Source of the DNA: Burkholderiales bacterium
Lineage (GTDB): Bacteria > Pseudomonadota > Gammaproteobacteria > Burkholderiales > Usitatibacteraceae
Direction: 5' to 3'
DNA: 42,486 nt
Assembly: GCA_026125445.1 (NCBI GenBank)
Contig: JAHCLE010000009.1
Location: forward strand, 1 to 42,486
A model generated the notes under the pieces. It saw only the letters and a list, made by a program, of their open reading frames with translations, did no database searches and was not told the DNA's origin. Each line of letters starts with the position of its first letter. Within the stretch, counting starts at the first letter, position 1. The position numbers and the translations under genes are program-made. This document shows, piece by piece, positions 9,794-17,734 of the stretch.

Positions 9794-11613
9794 CTCGAGT
9801 CTCCGTCGATGAGGGTGGGAGGCGGCGCCAGCGGGCGGAAGGGGCGCCCGGCGCCGGTGAGGAAGCGCGCGAAGAATTCGAAGAGCACGAGGCGCGTGGT
9901 CTGGATGGAGACCACCATCACCTCGAGGACCACGATGAGGACGTTGCCGAGGACGAGGATGAGGGCGCGCAGCAGGAAGCTCTCGGCCTCGGCCATGAGC
10001 GCCGAGACGGCGCTGGAGAGGCCCGCGTGCGCGAGCGCGAAGGCGCCCACGCGGGCGAACGACAGCGTGTTGATGAGGAGTTGCAGCGTGCGTTCCACGA
10101 GCTCTCCCAGCCCCGACCCGAGCGCGCGCGGCTCCCCGGCGTGCACCGCGTGGCCGATCACGAAGGCGAGCGCCCCGGCGAGCGCCAGCCACTGGAAGTC
10201 GGAGGACTCGAAGAGCCCCAGGAGCCCGGCGTAGAGGGCGAGGAGCCCGAGGTCCTCGCCGAGGAGCCTGGCCCACTCGCCGCGCCAGAACGAGCCCAGC
10301 GCGTGCAGCAGGAGCCCGGCTGCGAGCAGGATCGCGCCTGCGCCGATGGGAACCGCGAGCACCTGGATGGGGGCGGCCAGCGGATCGGTCCAGAGGGCGG
10401 GGATGGCGTGGTGGATGCTGAAGACGCTGCCGAACACCCAGCCGAAGAACGCGGCCGAGAGGCCGCCGGCCACGAAGATCCTCGCCACCGGCGTGCGGTC
10501 GCGAAGCCACAGCCCGATGGCGGCGATGACGAGCCCCTGGCCCACGTCGCCGAACATGTAGCCGAAGATGAGCGGCACGGCGATGGCGAGGACCACGGTG
10601 GGATCGGCCTCCGTGGCGCCGGGCACGCCGAGGGCCCGGGGGAAGAGCTCGAAGGGCCGGGCCCAGCGCGGGTTCACGAAGAGGAGCGGGGCCAGGGAGA
10701 GGGGCGGCGGCTTGCCGAAGTGCAGGAGCGCGCGCGCGCCCGATCGGTCCACGGCAGCGGCGAGGCTCGCGCCGTCGCGATCGCTCGTCCAGCCCGTGAC
10801 CCACGCGAACCGGTCACCCGATTCGAGCGCCTGCACGTGCTCGATCACCCATTGCAGGCGCATGAGGTCCCCGAGCGCCTGGCGCAGGCCGTGCTTCCCG
10901 TTGAGCGCCTCGAGGACGGCGTCGAGGTCGGCGCGCTCGGCGGCGATTCTGGCGAGGCGCTCGTTGGCTGCCGCGAGGTTTGCGGCGCGGTTGCCCGTGA
11001 GCCAGTCGGCAATGGGGTGGCAGCGGCCCTTGGCGGCCACCGTCTCGCGCGCCGCGGTCTCGATGTCGGCGGCGCCGCCCACCACGATCGCGTAGCGGCG
11101 CTCGCCGGCCGTGACCTCGCGCACCAGGAGCGAGGCGGGCAGGGGCGGCTCCGGTCCCGGCGCGAAGGCCAGCAGCCGCGCCTGCGCCAGCGGCCCGGCC
11201 TGCGCGAGCGCGCCCAGGTCCACGCGCGAATCCTTGAGCACGGTGAGGATGTCGTGCCAGCGCAGCGCCTCGTCGCGCGCCTCCGTGTTCTTCTCCAGCA
11301 GCCGGATCGTGGGCTCGGCCTCGCGCGCCCAGGCATCCAGCCGCTCGAGGCCGCGCTCGAGGGTCTTTCCCGGCGTCTCGGGAAAGCGCGAGGCCACCAG
11401 CGAATCGGTGGGCCACCAGGTGCCGTAGCGGGCGCGGAAGTCGGCGAAGCGGGCGAGCGCGGGCCCGGCGGTGGCGAAGGCCTCGGGAAGGGTGGCGCCG
11501 GCGCGCGCCTCGAGTTCGACCGCGCCTGTGGCCGCGAGCGCCTCCAGCAGGAGCGTGGTGTCATCCCGGGCCACCAGCGCCTCGAACCAGCGGGCGGGAC
11601 GCGGGCGGATCAT
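9790..11613 (-). CDS. atpI: V/A-type ATPase subunit I (membrane stator, a-subunit homologue)
   Basis: 607 residues. The N-terminal half (about 1-310) is the soluble cytoplasmic domain; the C-terminal half has about seven membrane helices. The essential half-channel arginine is expected at Arg521 in NTLSFARVGAFALAH, and the second conserved stretch IQTTRLVLFEFFARF lies near the end. PLIFGYMFGDVGQGL is also typical. The ATG at 11613 overlaps the upstream gene as ATGA; a start 87 bases further up would run deep into that gene. The protein forms the ion path against the K ring. Confidence 0.94.
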   Translation of the reverse strand: MIRPRPARWFEALVARDDTTLLLEALAATGAVELEARAGATLPEAFATAGPALARFADFRARYGTWWPTDSLVASRFPETPGKTLERGLERLDAWAREAEPTIRLLEKNTEARDEALRWHDILTVLKDSRVDLGALAQAGPLAQARLLAFAPGPEPPLPASLLVREVTAGERRYAIVVGGAADIETAARETVAAKGRCHPIADWLTGNRAANLAAANERLARIAAERADLDAVLEALNGKHGLRQALGDLMRLQWVIEHVQALESGDRFAWVTGWTSDRDGASLAAAVDRSGARALLHFGKPPPLSLAPLLFVNPRWARPFELFPRALGVPGATEADPTVVLAIAVPLIFGYMFGDVGQGLVIAAIGLWLRDRTPVARIFVAGGLSAAFFGWVFGSVFSIHHAIPALWTDPLAAPIQVLAVPIGAGAILLAAGLLLHALGSFWRGEWARLLGEDLGLLALYAGLLGLFESSDFQWLALAGALAFVIGHAVHAGEPRALGSGLGELVERTLQLLINTLSFARVGAFALAHAGLSSAVSALMAEAESFLLRALILVLGNVLIVVLEVMVVSIQTTRLVLFEFFARFLTGAGRPFRPLAPPPTLIDGDSR

Positions 11614-12224
11614 GCGGCGATCCTCGCCCCCGGGAATGCGAGGCGGCGCTCGATCTCGCCGCGCAGGCGCTCCAGGTCCAGGGCAGCGAGTGCCAGCCAC
11701 GCGAACGCGGCGGAGGGCTCCACGGGACGGCGGCGGAAGAACGCGAGCAGCCGCGCCTCGAAGTCGCGGCGCAGGGCGTTGGCCTCGTGCAGCGGCGCGA
11801 TGCGGAAGCGCGCGAGGTGGCCCGCGACGAGCCGCGCGAGCTCATCCAGGCCCGGGTCGTCCGCGCCCTCGGGCCAGCGCCTGCGCCAGGCCGGGTGTCC
11901 CAGCGAGGGCAGCAGCGTCGGGTGCGGCGCGTTTTCGCTGTCGCACCAGGCGAGCGCCGGGCCCCACTCCACGGGCATCCACGAGGCGGCCTCGGCCACG
12001 GTGCGGGACCAGGCCTTTCGCGCCGCGCGATCGACGCCGGGCAGGTCGGGCTGCGGCGGCAGCGCCTCGAGCAGGCGTTCGAGCGAGGTGCCGCGCGCGG
12101 CATCCTGGATGGGTACGATCGAGCGCGCCTCCTCGATGGCGGACCAGGTGCCTTCGGAGGCGCGCCGCGAGAGCCGCGACTGCATGCGCGAGAAGGCGTA
12201 CTCGAGGCTGCCGGCGGCGATCAT
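11610..12224 (-). CDS. atpC: probable V/A-type ATPase subunit C (short, divergent)
   Basis: 204 residues. It opens MIAAGSLEYAFSRMQSRL, resembling the start of subunit C/d (a Y-x-x-R pattern), and is mostly helical with a C-terminal helix LERLRGEIERRLAFPG. Subunit C normally has about 320-350 residues and links the central shaft to the K ring. This copy is much shorter, yet it is the only candidate in an otherwise complete operon. The ATG at 12224 overlaps the G/H stop as ATGA, and its own stop overlaps subunit I the same way. The assignment rests on context and the N-terminal motif. Confidence 0.65.
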   Translation of the reverse strand: MIAAGSLEYAFSRMQSRLSRRASEGTWSAIEEARSIVPIQDAARGTSLERLLEALPPQPDLPGVDRAARKAWSRTVAEAASWMPVEWGPALAWCDSENAPHPTLLPSLGHPAWRRRWPEGADDPGLDELARLVAGHLARFRIAPLHEANALRRDFEARLLAFFRRRPVEPSAAFAWLALAALDLERLRGEIERRLAFPGARIAA

Positions 12225-12568
12225 GGCGCGCGCCCCGTGGTGAGGGAGGCGGCCACCTGCGCGAGCGCCCCGTCGAGACGGGACTCGTCGGCCTCGGCGG
12301 GGGCGAGCGTGGCCTGCAGGTCGCGCACCCGGGCATCGGCCGCGGTCTGGTGCCGGGCGATGCGGGCCTCGACGGACTGGCGGGCGGCGGCCAGGCGAGC
12401 CTCGGCGCGCTCGGCGATGGCACGTGCCTTCCCGCGCGCGCTGGCCACCTCGGCCGCGGCGCGACCCTGGGCCGACTCGATCGAGGCTTGCGCCTGCCGC
12501 TCGGCCTGCAGAACCCTGGCGATGCAGCCCTCGATCGCTTCCGGGGAGGGCCGTTCCCGCGAGTCCAT
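12221..12568 (-). CDS. V/A-type ATPase G/H-like peripheral stalk subunit
   Basis: 115 residues, nearly all one helix rich in Ala, Glu, Arg and Gln (about 10-100), the hallmark of the G/H stalk subunit that pairs with E. No other domain is visible. As the first gene of the operon it has its own Shine-Dalgarno, GGAGGC at 12578-12583. Low-complexity helices give weak homology signals, so the call depends on position and composition. Confidence 0.75.
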   Translation of the reverse strand: MDSRERPSPEAIEGCIARVLQAERQAQASIESAQGRAAAEVASARGKARAIAERAEARLAAARQSVEARIARHQTAADARVRDLQATLAPAEADESRLDGALAQVAASLTTGRAP

Positions 12569-12597
12569 GGCTTGGGTGCCTCCGGGGGTTCCCTTCC

Positions 12598-12642
12598 ACC
12601 CTAACCCCGGGGATTCAAGGGCTTTTGACTGGTATCAACGGG
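12598..12642 (-). promoter_or_regulatory. candidate CRP/FNR-type promoter of the V-ATPase operon
   Basis: TTGAC-TGGT-ATCAA (12625-12638) is one base from the FNR/ANR consensus TTGAT-N4-ATCAA. On the minus strand TAGGGT (12603-12598) lies where a -10 element would sit if the box were centred near -41, the classic activating position. A start site near 12591 would leave about a 20-base leader. The 21-nt segment around the box (12622-12642) also recurs at 2755-2775. Confidence 0.5.
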
Positions 12643-12663
12643 TTACCGCGATAGAATCCGCCC

Positions 12664-13878
12664 ATGTCCGCCACCGCCGCGCCTGCCGGCAGCCTGCGCC
12701 ACGACGCCACCGTGATCTCCCTCGTGGGGTTCGCGCACGGCACCTCGCATTTCTTCCACTTCATGATCCCGCCGCTCTTCCCGTGGCTCATGGCGGAGTT
12801 CGGCCTGACATTCACGCAGGTGGGCCTGGCGATGACGGTGTTCTTCGTGGTCTCCGGCGTGGGACAGGCGCTGGCGGGGTTCGTGGTGGACCGCTTCGGG
12901 GCGCTGCGGGTGCTCGCGGGCGGGATCGCGCTCCTCGCGGCCTCCGGCCTCGCGCTCGCCTCGGCGCAGAATTTCCCGATGCTGCTCGCCGCGGCCATGG
13001 TGGCGGGGATGGGAAACTGCGTCTTCCACCCGGCGGACTTCACGCTCCTCAATCGCCGCGTCTCGGCGCCGCGGCTGGGGCACGCGTTCTCGGTGCACGG
13101 GCTCTCGGGGAGCCTGGGGTGGGCCGCCTCGCCCGTGCTCATGATCGCCGTGGCGGGCACCTGGGGGTGGAGGGCCTCGGGCATCGCGGCCTCCATCGTG
13201 GGCGTCTGTGCGCTCGCGTTCCTCCTCGCCAACCGCCGCATGCTTCAGGACGCGCCGCTCGCCTCCGGCGAGGCCAGGCCGTCGTCCGGAGGGACCTTCG
13301 CCTTCCTGGGCGTGCCGGTGGTGTGGATGTGCTTCGTGTTCTTCTTCTTCACCGTGATGGCCTTCGGCATCCTGCAGAACTTCGCCGCGCCGATCTTCGA
13401 GAGGAGCTACGGGGTGTCGCTCGCGCTCGCCACCTCCGGGCTCACCGCCTACCTGCTGGGCTCGGCCGCGGGGACGGGTACCGGCGGATTCTTCGCCTCG
13501 CAGGGCACGACGCAGGAACGCAACGTCGCCATCGCCCTGGCCATCGCGGCGCTTTGCGCCGTGGCGCTAGCCACCGGAGCGGCGCCGTCGTGGGCGATCG
13601 TGGTGCTCATGGGGATCATGGGCTTCTGCGCGGGCTTCTCGGGGCCCTCGCGCGACATGCTCGTGCGCCGCGCGGCCACCAGCACCTTCGGGCAGGCCGC
13701 CTACGGGCGCATCTACGGGTTCGTCTATTCGGGCATCGACGTGGGGCTCGCCTGCGCGCCGCTCGCCTTCGGCCCGCTCATGGACGCCGGTCGCTACTCC
13801 CACGTCCTCTGGGGTGTCGCCGCCCTCCAGACGCTTGCCATCGCCACGGCCCTCACCGTCGGCTCCAAGGCGAAGTAG
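12664..13878 (+). CDS. MFS transporter, Fsr-like
   Basis: 404 residues with about twelve membrane helices. FAHGTSHFFHFMIPPLFPWL near the N-terminus, VVDRFGALRVLAGG (the loop 2-3 motif of the superfamily) and GMGNCVFHPADFTLLNRR resemble the fosmidomycin-resistance (Fsr) branch of major facilitator transporters. Substrate unknown; this branch contains drug and metabolite exporters. It is transcribed away from the ATPase operon across a 95-base gap holding the FNR-like box, so both may share control. A TAGAAT at 12652-12657 could be its -10, but spacing to any -35 is poor. Confidence 0.87.
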   Translation: MSATAAPAGSLRHDATVISLVGFAHGTSHFFHFMIPPLFPWLMAEFGLTFTQVGLAMTVFFVVSGVGQALAGFVVDRFGALRVLAGGIALLAASGLALASAQNFPMLLAAAMVAGMGNCVFHPADFTLLNRRVSAPRLGHAFSVHGLSGSLGWAASPVLMIAVAGTWGWRASGIAASIVGVCALAFLLANRRMLQDAPLASGEARPSSGGTFAFLGVPVVWMCFVFFFFTVMAFGILQNFAAPIFERSYGVSLALATSGLTAYLLGSAAGTGTGGFFASQGTTQERNVAIALAIAALCAVALATGAAPSWAIVVLMGIMGFCAGFSGPSRDMLVRRAATSTFGQAAYGRIYGFVYSGIDVGLACAPLAFGPLMDAGRYSHVLWGVAALQTLAIATALTVGSKAK

Positions 13879-13908
13879 GGGACGGGTCCAGGACCCGTCC
13901 CCGTTTTC
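13878..13908. terminator. bidirectional hairpin between convergent genes (repeat copy 1)
   Basis: GGGGACGGGTCC (13878-13889) and GGACCCGTCCCC (13891-13902) form a near-perfect stem starting in the MFS stop codon, followed by GTTTTC. It fits an intrinsic terminator between converging genes. The same element recurs at 17130-17154 with the same following bases. Confidence 0.7.
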
Positions 13909-14524
13909 AGCGGCGCCAGACGGTGGCGAGCCAGGGCTGCTGCTCGCGCGGCAGGCCGGCCGGTCGGTAGTAGTGCTCCAGCTCGGTGAAGCCCGCCTGC
14001 GTCATCCACCGCCGCCAAGAATCCAGGCTGTGCCAGACGCCGTAACGCCCGCCGTTCCAGCCCTCTTCGTCGTTGCCGCGCGGATTCGAGCAAAAGAGCA
14101 CGCCGCCGGGCTTGAGCGCCGCGTGCAGTTCCCGCAGGACGCGCGCGAGGTGCTCCCGCGGCACGTGGAAGAGGGACGCGTTGGCGAAGATGCCGTCGAA
14201 GCGCCCTGCCGGCAGGTCGAGGGCGAGGAAGTCCTGCTGCCAGACCTCGCAGCCGCTCTCCGCGCGCGCGATCGCCGCGAAGCTCGCCGAGCCGTCCAGC
14301 CCGATGGCCAGGTGCCCGCGCGCCGTGAAGTCCTTCAGGTCGCGCCCCGGTCCGCAGCCGAAGTCGAGGATCGTGAAGGGAGGCGTGCCCGCGAGGTGGC
14401 GCAGCAGCGCCTCGATGTTCTGCGAGACGTCGTGGTCGCGCGTACCCTCGCGGAAGGCCTCCGCGCGGCTGTCGTAGTGCCGCAGCGTGGCGGCGGAAAC
14501 GGGCGGCCCGGGCGGTTCGGCCAT
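13907..14524 (-). CDS. class I SAM-dependent methyltransferase
   Basis: 205 residues. Motif I is ILDFGCGPGRDLKDF (about 50-64). Next come the acidic GLDGS loop, FDGIFANASLFHVP (motif IV region) and ALKPGGVLFCSNP (motif VI region). It is a small-molecule type methyltransferase in the Methyltransf_11/25 group, cytosolic, substrate unknown. It lies 5 bases after the exported methyltransferase gene on the same strand, so the two are likely co-transcribed. Confidence 0.9.
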   Translation of the reverse strand: MAEPPGPPVSAATLRHYDSRAEAFREGTRDHDVSQNIEALLRHLAGTPPFTILDFGCGPGRDLKDFTARGHLAIGLDGSASFAAIARAESGCEVWQQDFLALDLPAGRFDGIFANASLFHVPREHLARVLRELHAALKPGGVLFCSNPRGNDEEGWNGGRYGVWHSLDSWRRWMTQAGFTELEHYYRPAGLPREQQPWLATVWRR

Positions 14525-14529
14525 CGCCG

Positions 14530-15372
14530 CTAGTAGTCGCGGCAGCTTCCGCAGCAGCTGCGCTTGAATGGCGTGCCGTCGAGGTGCTTGAAGACGCCCT
14601 CGGCGCCGCGCACCTTGAGGTCGTCACCCGAGACGTCGAAGGCGATCCTGCCGTCGCCGGCGGTGGAGGCGAGGCGCGTGGCCTCGACGCGGCCCTCGAA
14701 GTGATACACGCCGCGGACGTTGGAAACGGTGCCCGTCGCCTGCTGGAACTGCTGCGAGATCGTCATCTTCGTGCCCGTGGCGTTGCCCTGCCCGCACCAC
14801 AGGCCGTCGGCATAGGTGGGCACGATCCAGAGGTGCACGTCGCTCGCCTTCTTCGTGCCCAGCTTCTTGGTGGCCACCGGGATGGTGACCGACTTGTCGG
14901 GCTTCCAGTCGCCCATGTCCCAGTCGTGCGAGACGATGCGCGTGCCGGGCTTGAGGGCGAGGAGCGAGGGCCGCAGCTTCAGGTTCACCTCCGGCAGCAG
15001 GTAGAGCGTCACCACCGTGGCCGGGTCGAGGTCGGTCTTGAAGAGATCCTGCTCGATGAACCTCACCTTCCCGTCCACGCCCGCGGCCCTGGCGTTCTCG
15101 ATGCTCTTCGCCACGAGCGCCGGATCGATATCCACGCCCAGCCCGCTCGCCCCGAAGCGCCTGGCGGCCGTGATCACGATGCGCCCGTCGCCGGAGCCCA
15201 GGTCGATCACGTGATCGCCGGGGCCCACCCTGGCCAGCTCCAGCATGGCCTGGGTGACGCTGTCGGGCGTGACGACGAAGGGTACCTCCTCGACGAGCGC
15301 GCGGGCGGGCAGGGCGAAGGCGACGAGGAGGGGGGCGAGGGCGAGGCGCGGGCGAAGGAGGATCGGGTTCAT
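14530..15372 (-). CDS. secreted SAM-methyltransferase-fold protein with Cys-rich tail
   Basis: 280 residues. Residues 1-26 look like a signal peptide ending ALPARA. A class I methyltransferase fold follows: VIDLGSGDGRIVITAA (55-70), GVDIDP (79-84), FIEQDLF, and VVTLYLLPEVNLKLRPSL. This arrangement resembles the FAM173/DOT1-like protein-lysine methyltransferases. A separate C-terminal part (about 185-280) has a beta-rich segment and ends KRSCCGSCRDY, a possible metal or redox site. Export is odd, because SAM is not expected in the periplasm; either the leader is a membrane anchor facing inward or the fold has another use. Substrate unknown. Confidence 0.8.
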   Translation of the reverse strand: MNPILLRPRLALAPLLVAFALPARALVEEVPFVVTPDSVTQAMLELARVGPGDHVIDLGSGDGRIVITAARRFGASGLGVDIDPALVAKSIENARAAGVDGKVRFIEQDLFKTDLDPATVVTLYLLPEVNLKLRPSLLALKPGTRIVSHDWDMGDWKPDKSVTIPVATKKLGTKKASDVHLWIVPTYADGLWCGQGNATGTKMTISQQFQQATGTVSNVRGVYHFEGRVEATRLASTAGDGRIAFDVSGDDLKVRGAEGVFKHLDGTPFKRSCCGSCRDY

Positions 15373-15381
15373 CCCGTCATT

Positions 15382-16230
15382 CTACTTTCGCCGGGCCGCG
15401 CGGTTCTCCTCGCGCACGATCATGTTCGGGGAGACGCCGAACATGCGGCGGAAAGTGCGGCTCAGGTGGGCGCTGTCGGCGAAGCCGGCGTCGTGGGCGG
15501 CCTCGGTCCACGTGCGCCCGGCCATCATGGCGCCGATCGCGTGCTGGATGCGGACCCAAAGCGCGTAGGCGCGAAACGTCGTGCCCGTCTCCTCCACGAA
15601 GAGGTGCCGGAACCGGCCGGGCGAGAGGTGCACGAGGGCGGCGGCCTGCGCGAGGCTCACGGGGGCGCCCTTTACCGCGGCCAGGTGGTCGATCACCGCC
15701 TCGATGCGGGAGCTCACGGGAGGCTGCGCGGGCGAGGTGCCCGCGAGCCGGCCCGCGACTTCCCGGGCCAGCCGGACGAGAGCCTCGTCGTCCTCGCCGC
15801 GGTGGAACGCCTCTCCCAGGGCGCGTGCCGGCCCCGAGACGACCTCCAGGGGCAACGGCTGGACGCGCGTGCCTGGGAAGCGCTCGAGCAGCGCGTGCCC
15901 GAGCGCCGTCTCCGGCTCGGTGAAGACCTGCGCGACCGTGCCGCCGCGGCCGTCGAAGCGGTGGCGAAGGCGGGGCACGACGATGGCCGCCCTGCGCTCG
16001 ACCTCCGGCTCGCCCGGCTCTCCCAGGAAGAACGAGCCGCCGTCATCCAGGGCGAGCGAGACCTGGATGGCGTGGTGCGCATGGGGCGCCGTCCTTCCGC
16101 TCGTGTGACCGATCCAGAGACTGCCGCCGGTCCAGAAACAGACGCGCCCGACGCCCGCGATGTCGAGCGCGGCGACGCGAGCGGCCGGATCGGGGCCGGG
16201 GGAAGAGGTCGTCCGGGCCGGGGCCCTCAC
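15382..16230 (-). CDS. AraC family transcriptional regulator
   Basis: 282 residues. An N-terminal cupin-like sensing region (about 20-120, with HHAIQVSLALD) is followed by a C-terminal double helix-turn-helix. The latter includes VSLAQAAALVHLSPGRFRHLFVEETG and the AraC signature AAHDAGFADSAHLSRTFRRMFGVSP. It probably responds to a small ligand. It is divergent from the metallothionein-like gene and the phosphatase-like gene, separated by 125 bases, so these are natural candidate targets. Confidence 0.92.
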   Translation of the reverse strand: MRAPARTTSSPGPDPAARVAALDIAGVGRVCFWTGGSLWIGHTSGRTAPHAHHAIQVSLALDDGGSFFLGEPGEPEVERRAAIVVPRLRHRFDGRGGTVAQVFTEPETALGHALLERFPGTRVQPLPLEVVSGPARALGEAFHRGEDDEALVRLAREVAGRLAGTSPAQPPVSSRIEAVIDHLAAVKGAPVSLAQAAALVHLSPGRFRHLFVEETGTTFRAYALWVRIQHAIGAMMAGRTWTEAAHDAGFADSAHLSRTFRRMFGVSPNMIVREENRAARRK

Positions 16231-16355
16231 CGGCGCGCTCCCGGGCCGCAGAAGTCAGCCCTTTCGTTCAAGTCGGGCAGGGCGCTGCCCACGGAGAATG
16301 CGCCTGCCTTCCACACGGGAAGGCCGACCCAACCACCCCCTTGAAAGGAAATGCC

Positions 16356-16514
16356 ATGAACGAGACGAAGAACGACCGATGCGATTGCCGCGACTGCCCG
16401 GGAACCGGTTGCCCCTGCGGCTGCCAGGTGCCCGCGAGCATCTCCGCCGGCGCGTGCGCCTGCGGGAGCGCGTGCCGCTGCAGCCCGGCGGAATCCGGCT
16501 GCCTCTGCGGCTGA
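16356..16514 (+). CDS. metallothionein-like Cys-rich peptide
   Basis: A 52-residue peptide with 12 cysteines at 9, 11, 14, 19, 21, 23, 34, 36, 40, 42, 49 and 51, mostly in CxC and CxxC patterns, and no aromatic residues. This composition is that of a metal-thiolate cluster protein able to bind several Zn, Cd or Cu ions. It is not clearly a member of the known bacterial (BmtA-type) metallothionein family, which also uses His. Start support is good: AAGGA lies 6 bases before the ATG at 16356, and the ATG 5 bases earlier hits a stop after two codons. The phosphatase-like gene begins 25 bases downstream. Confidence 0.8.
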   Translation: MNETKNDRCDCRDCPGTGCPCGCQVPASISAGACACGSACRCSPAESGCLCG

Positions 16515-16539
16515 GCGCGCACGGGACCGGAGAACGACC

Positions 16540-17118
16540 ATGACGACCCGATCACGACTGCGCAGCAGCGTCCTTTTCTCCCTGGCCGCCATCGCGATGT
16601 TCCTCCTGTACGCGCGGATCGCCATGCCGTTCTCCCTGAGCCCGGGACCGATCGCGCTGAACTACGTCGAGAACACGCCGGCGATCGCCACCTCCGGCAT
16701 GCCGAGCCGCGCGCAGTTCACGCGCATCGCGGTGGAGGGCTACGGCATTGTAGTGAATCTCGCGCCCGCCGGAGTCCTCGGCAGCCACGACGACGAGCGC
16801 GAACTCGCCGAGGGCGCCGGCCTGCTCTATTTCCACGTGCCGGTGGACTTCTCCGCGCCGCGGGGCGCCGACTACGAGCGGTTTGCGGCGATCCTCGGCC
16901 AGGCCGGCAAGCAGCGCACCCTGGTGCACTGCCAGATCAACATGCGCGCCTCGTCGTTCGTGTTCCTGTATCGCGTCGTGGAGCTCGGCGAGGATCCCGA
17001 CAAGGCGTACGCGGACGTCACCCGGATCTGGACGCCGTCGATCGCGTGGGCGCGGTTCCTGCGCGAAACGCTGCAGGCGCGCGGCAAGCGCCTGCCCCTC
17101 GAGCTCGAGAACGGCTGA
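16540..17118 (+). CDS. membrane-anchored phosphatase-like protein, copy 1 (HC-X4-R loop)
   Basis: 192 residues. Residues 10-32 form one hydrophobic segment (signal or anchor), then a dual-specificity-phosphatase-like fold: strand GIVVNLAP, a candidate acid region FHVPVDFSAP (Asp103) and the loop TLVHCQINMRASSF. The catalytic loop has Cys131 and Arg136 with four residues between them, one fewer than the classical CX5R. The HCQ-N-RAS pattern is shared with the gene at 19941-20480. It may be a phosphatase with an altered P-loop or an inactive relative. GGAGA precedes the start. Confidence 0.75.
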   Translation: MTTRSRLRSSVLFSLAAIAMFLLYARIAMPFSLSPGPIALNYVENTPAIATSGMPSRAQFTRIAVEGYGIVVNLAPAGVLGSHDDERELAEGAGLLYFHVPVDFSAPRGADYERFAAILGQAGKQRTLVHCQINMRASSFVFLYRVVELGEDPDKAYADVTRIWTPSIAWARFLRETLQARGKRLPLELENG

Positions 17119-17129
17119 GGGACAGGTCC

Positions 17130-17160
17130 GGGGACGGGTCCCGTACCCGTCCCCGCTTTC
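17130..17160. terminator. bidirectional hairpin between convergent genes (repeat copy 2)
   Basis: GGGGACGGGT (17130-17139) and ACCCGTCCCC (17145-17154) form a 10-bp stem with loop CCCGT. They are followed by GCTTTCAGCGG, nearly the same as the bases after the hairpin at 13878-13902. It lies between the phosphatase-like gene and tag. Confidence 0.65.
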
Positions 17161-17734
17161 AGCGGAAGGGGCAGGAGTCGAGGTGGTCGTTGACCATGCC
17201 CACGGCCTGCATGAAGGCGTACATGATGGTCGAGCCCACGAAGGTGAAGCCGCGCTTGCGAAGGTCCTTCGACAGCGCGTCCGATTCGGGCGAGGAGGCC
17301 GGCACGTCCTTCATCGAGCGGCGGCGGGCCGCGAGGGGCTTGCCGCCCACGAAGCGCCACGCGTAGGCATCGAAGCTCCCGAACTCCTTCTGCACGGCGA
17401 GGAAGGCCTTCGCGTTCCGCACCGTCCCCTCGACCTTCAGGCGGTTTCGCACGATGCCCGGATCGAGAAGCAGCTTCTCCACGCGCGCCGGCGTGAAGCG
17501 CGCCACTTTCGCGGGATTGAAGTCCGCGAACAGGCGCCGGTAGTTCTCGCGCTTGGCCAGTATCGTGGACCACGAAAGCCCCGCCTGCGCGCCCTCCAGC
17601 ACCAGGAACTCGAAGAGCACGCGGTCGTCGTGGACCGGGCGGCCCCACTCGCGGTCGTGGTAGGCGACGTACTCGGGCGAGCCCAGGCACCAGGGGCAGC
17701 GGCCCGGCCGTGCCGGCGATTTCGGCTCGCCCAT
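17159..17734 (-). CDS. tag: DNA-3-methyladenine glycosylase I
   Basis: 191 residues, the usual size. It removes 3-methyladenine from alkylated DNA in base excision repair. The zinc site is complete: Cys13, His26, His184 and Cys188, with the same spacing as E. coli Tag (4, 17, 175, 179). Other family blocks are AYHDREWGRPVHDD, LEGAQAGLSWSTILAKRENYR, and SDALSKDLRKRGFTFVGSTIMYAFMQAVGMVNDH. Its start overlaps the stop of the diguanylate cyclase by one base. Confidence 0.97.
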   Translation of the reverse strand: MGEPKSPARPGRCPWCLGSPEYVAYHDREWGRPVHDDRVLFEFLVLEGAQAGLSWSTILAKRENYRRLFADFNPAKVARFTPARVEKLLLDPGIVRNRLKVEGTVRNAKAFLAVQKEFGSFDAYAWRFVGGKPLAARRRSMKDVPASSPESDALSKDLRKRGFTFVGSTIMYAFMQAVGMVNDHLDSCPFR

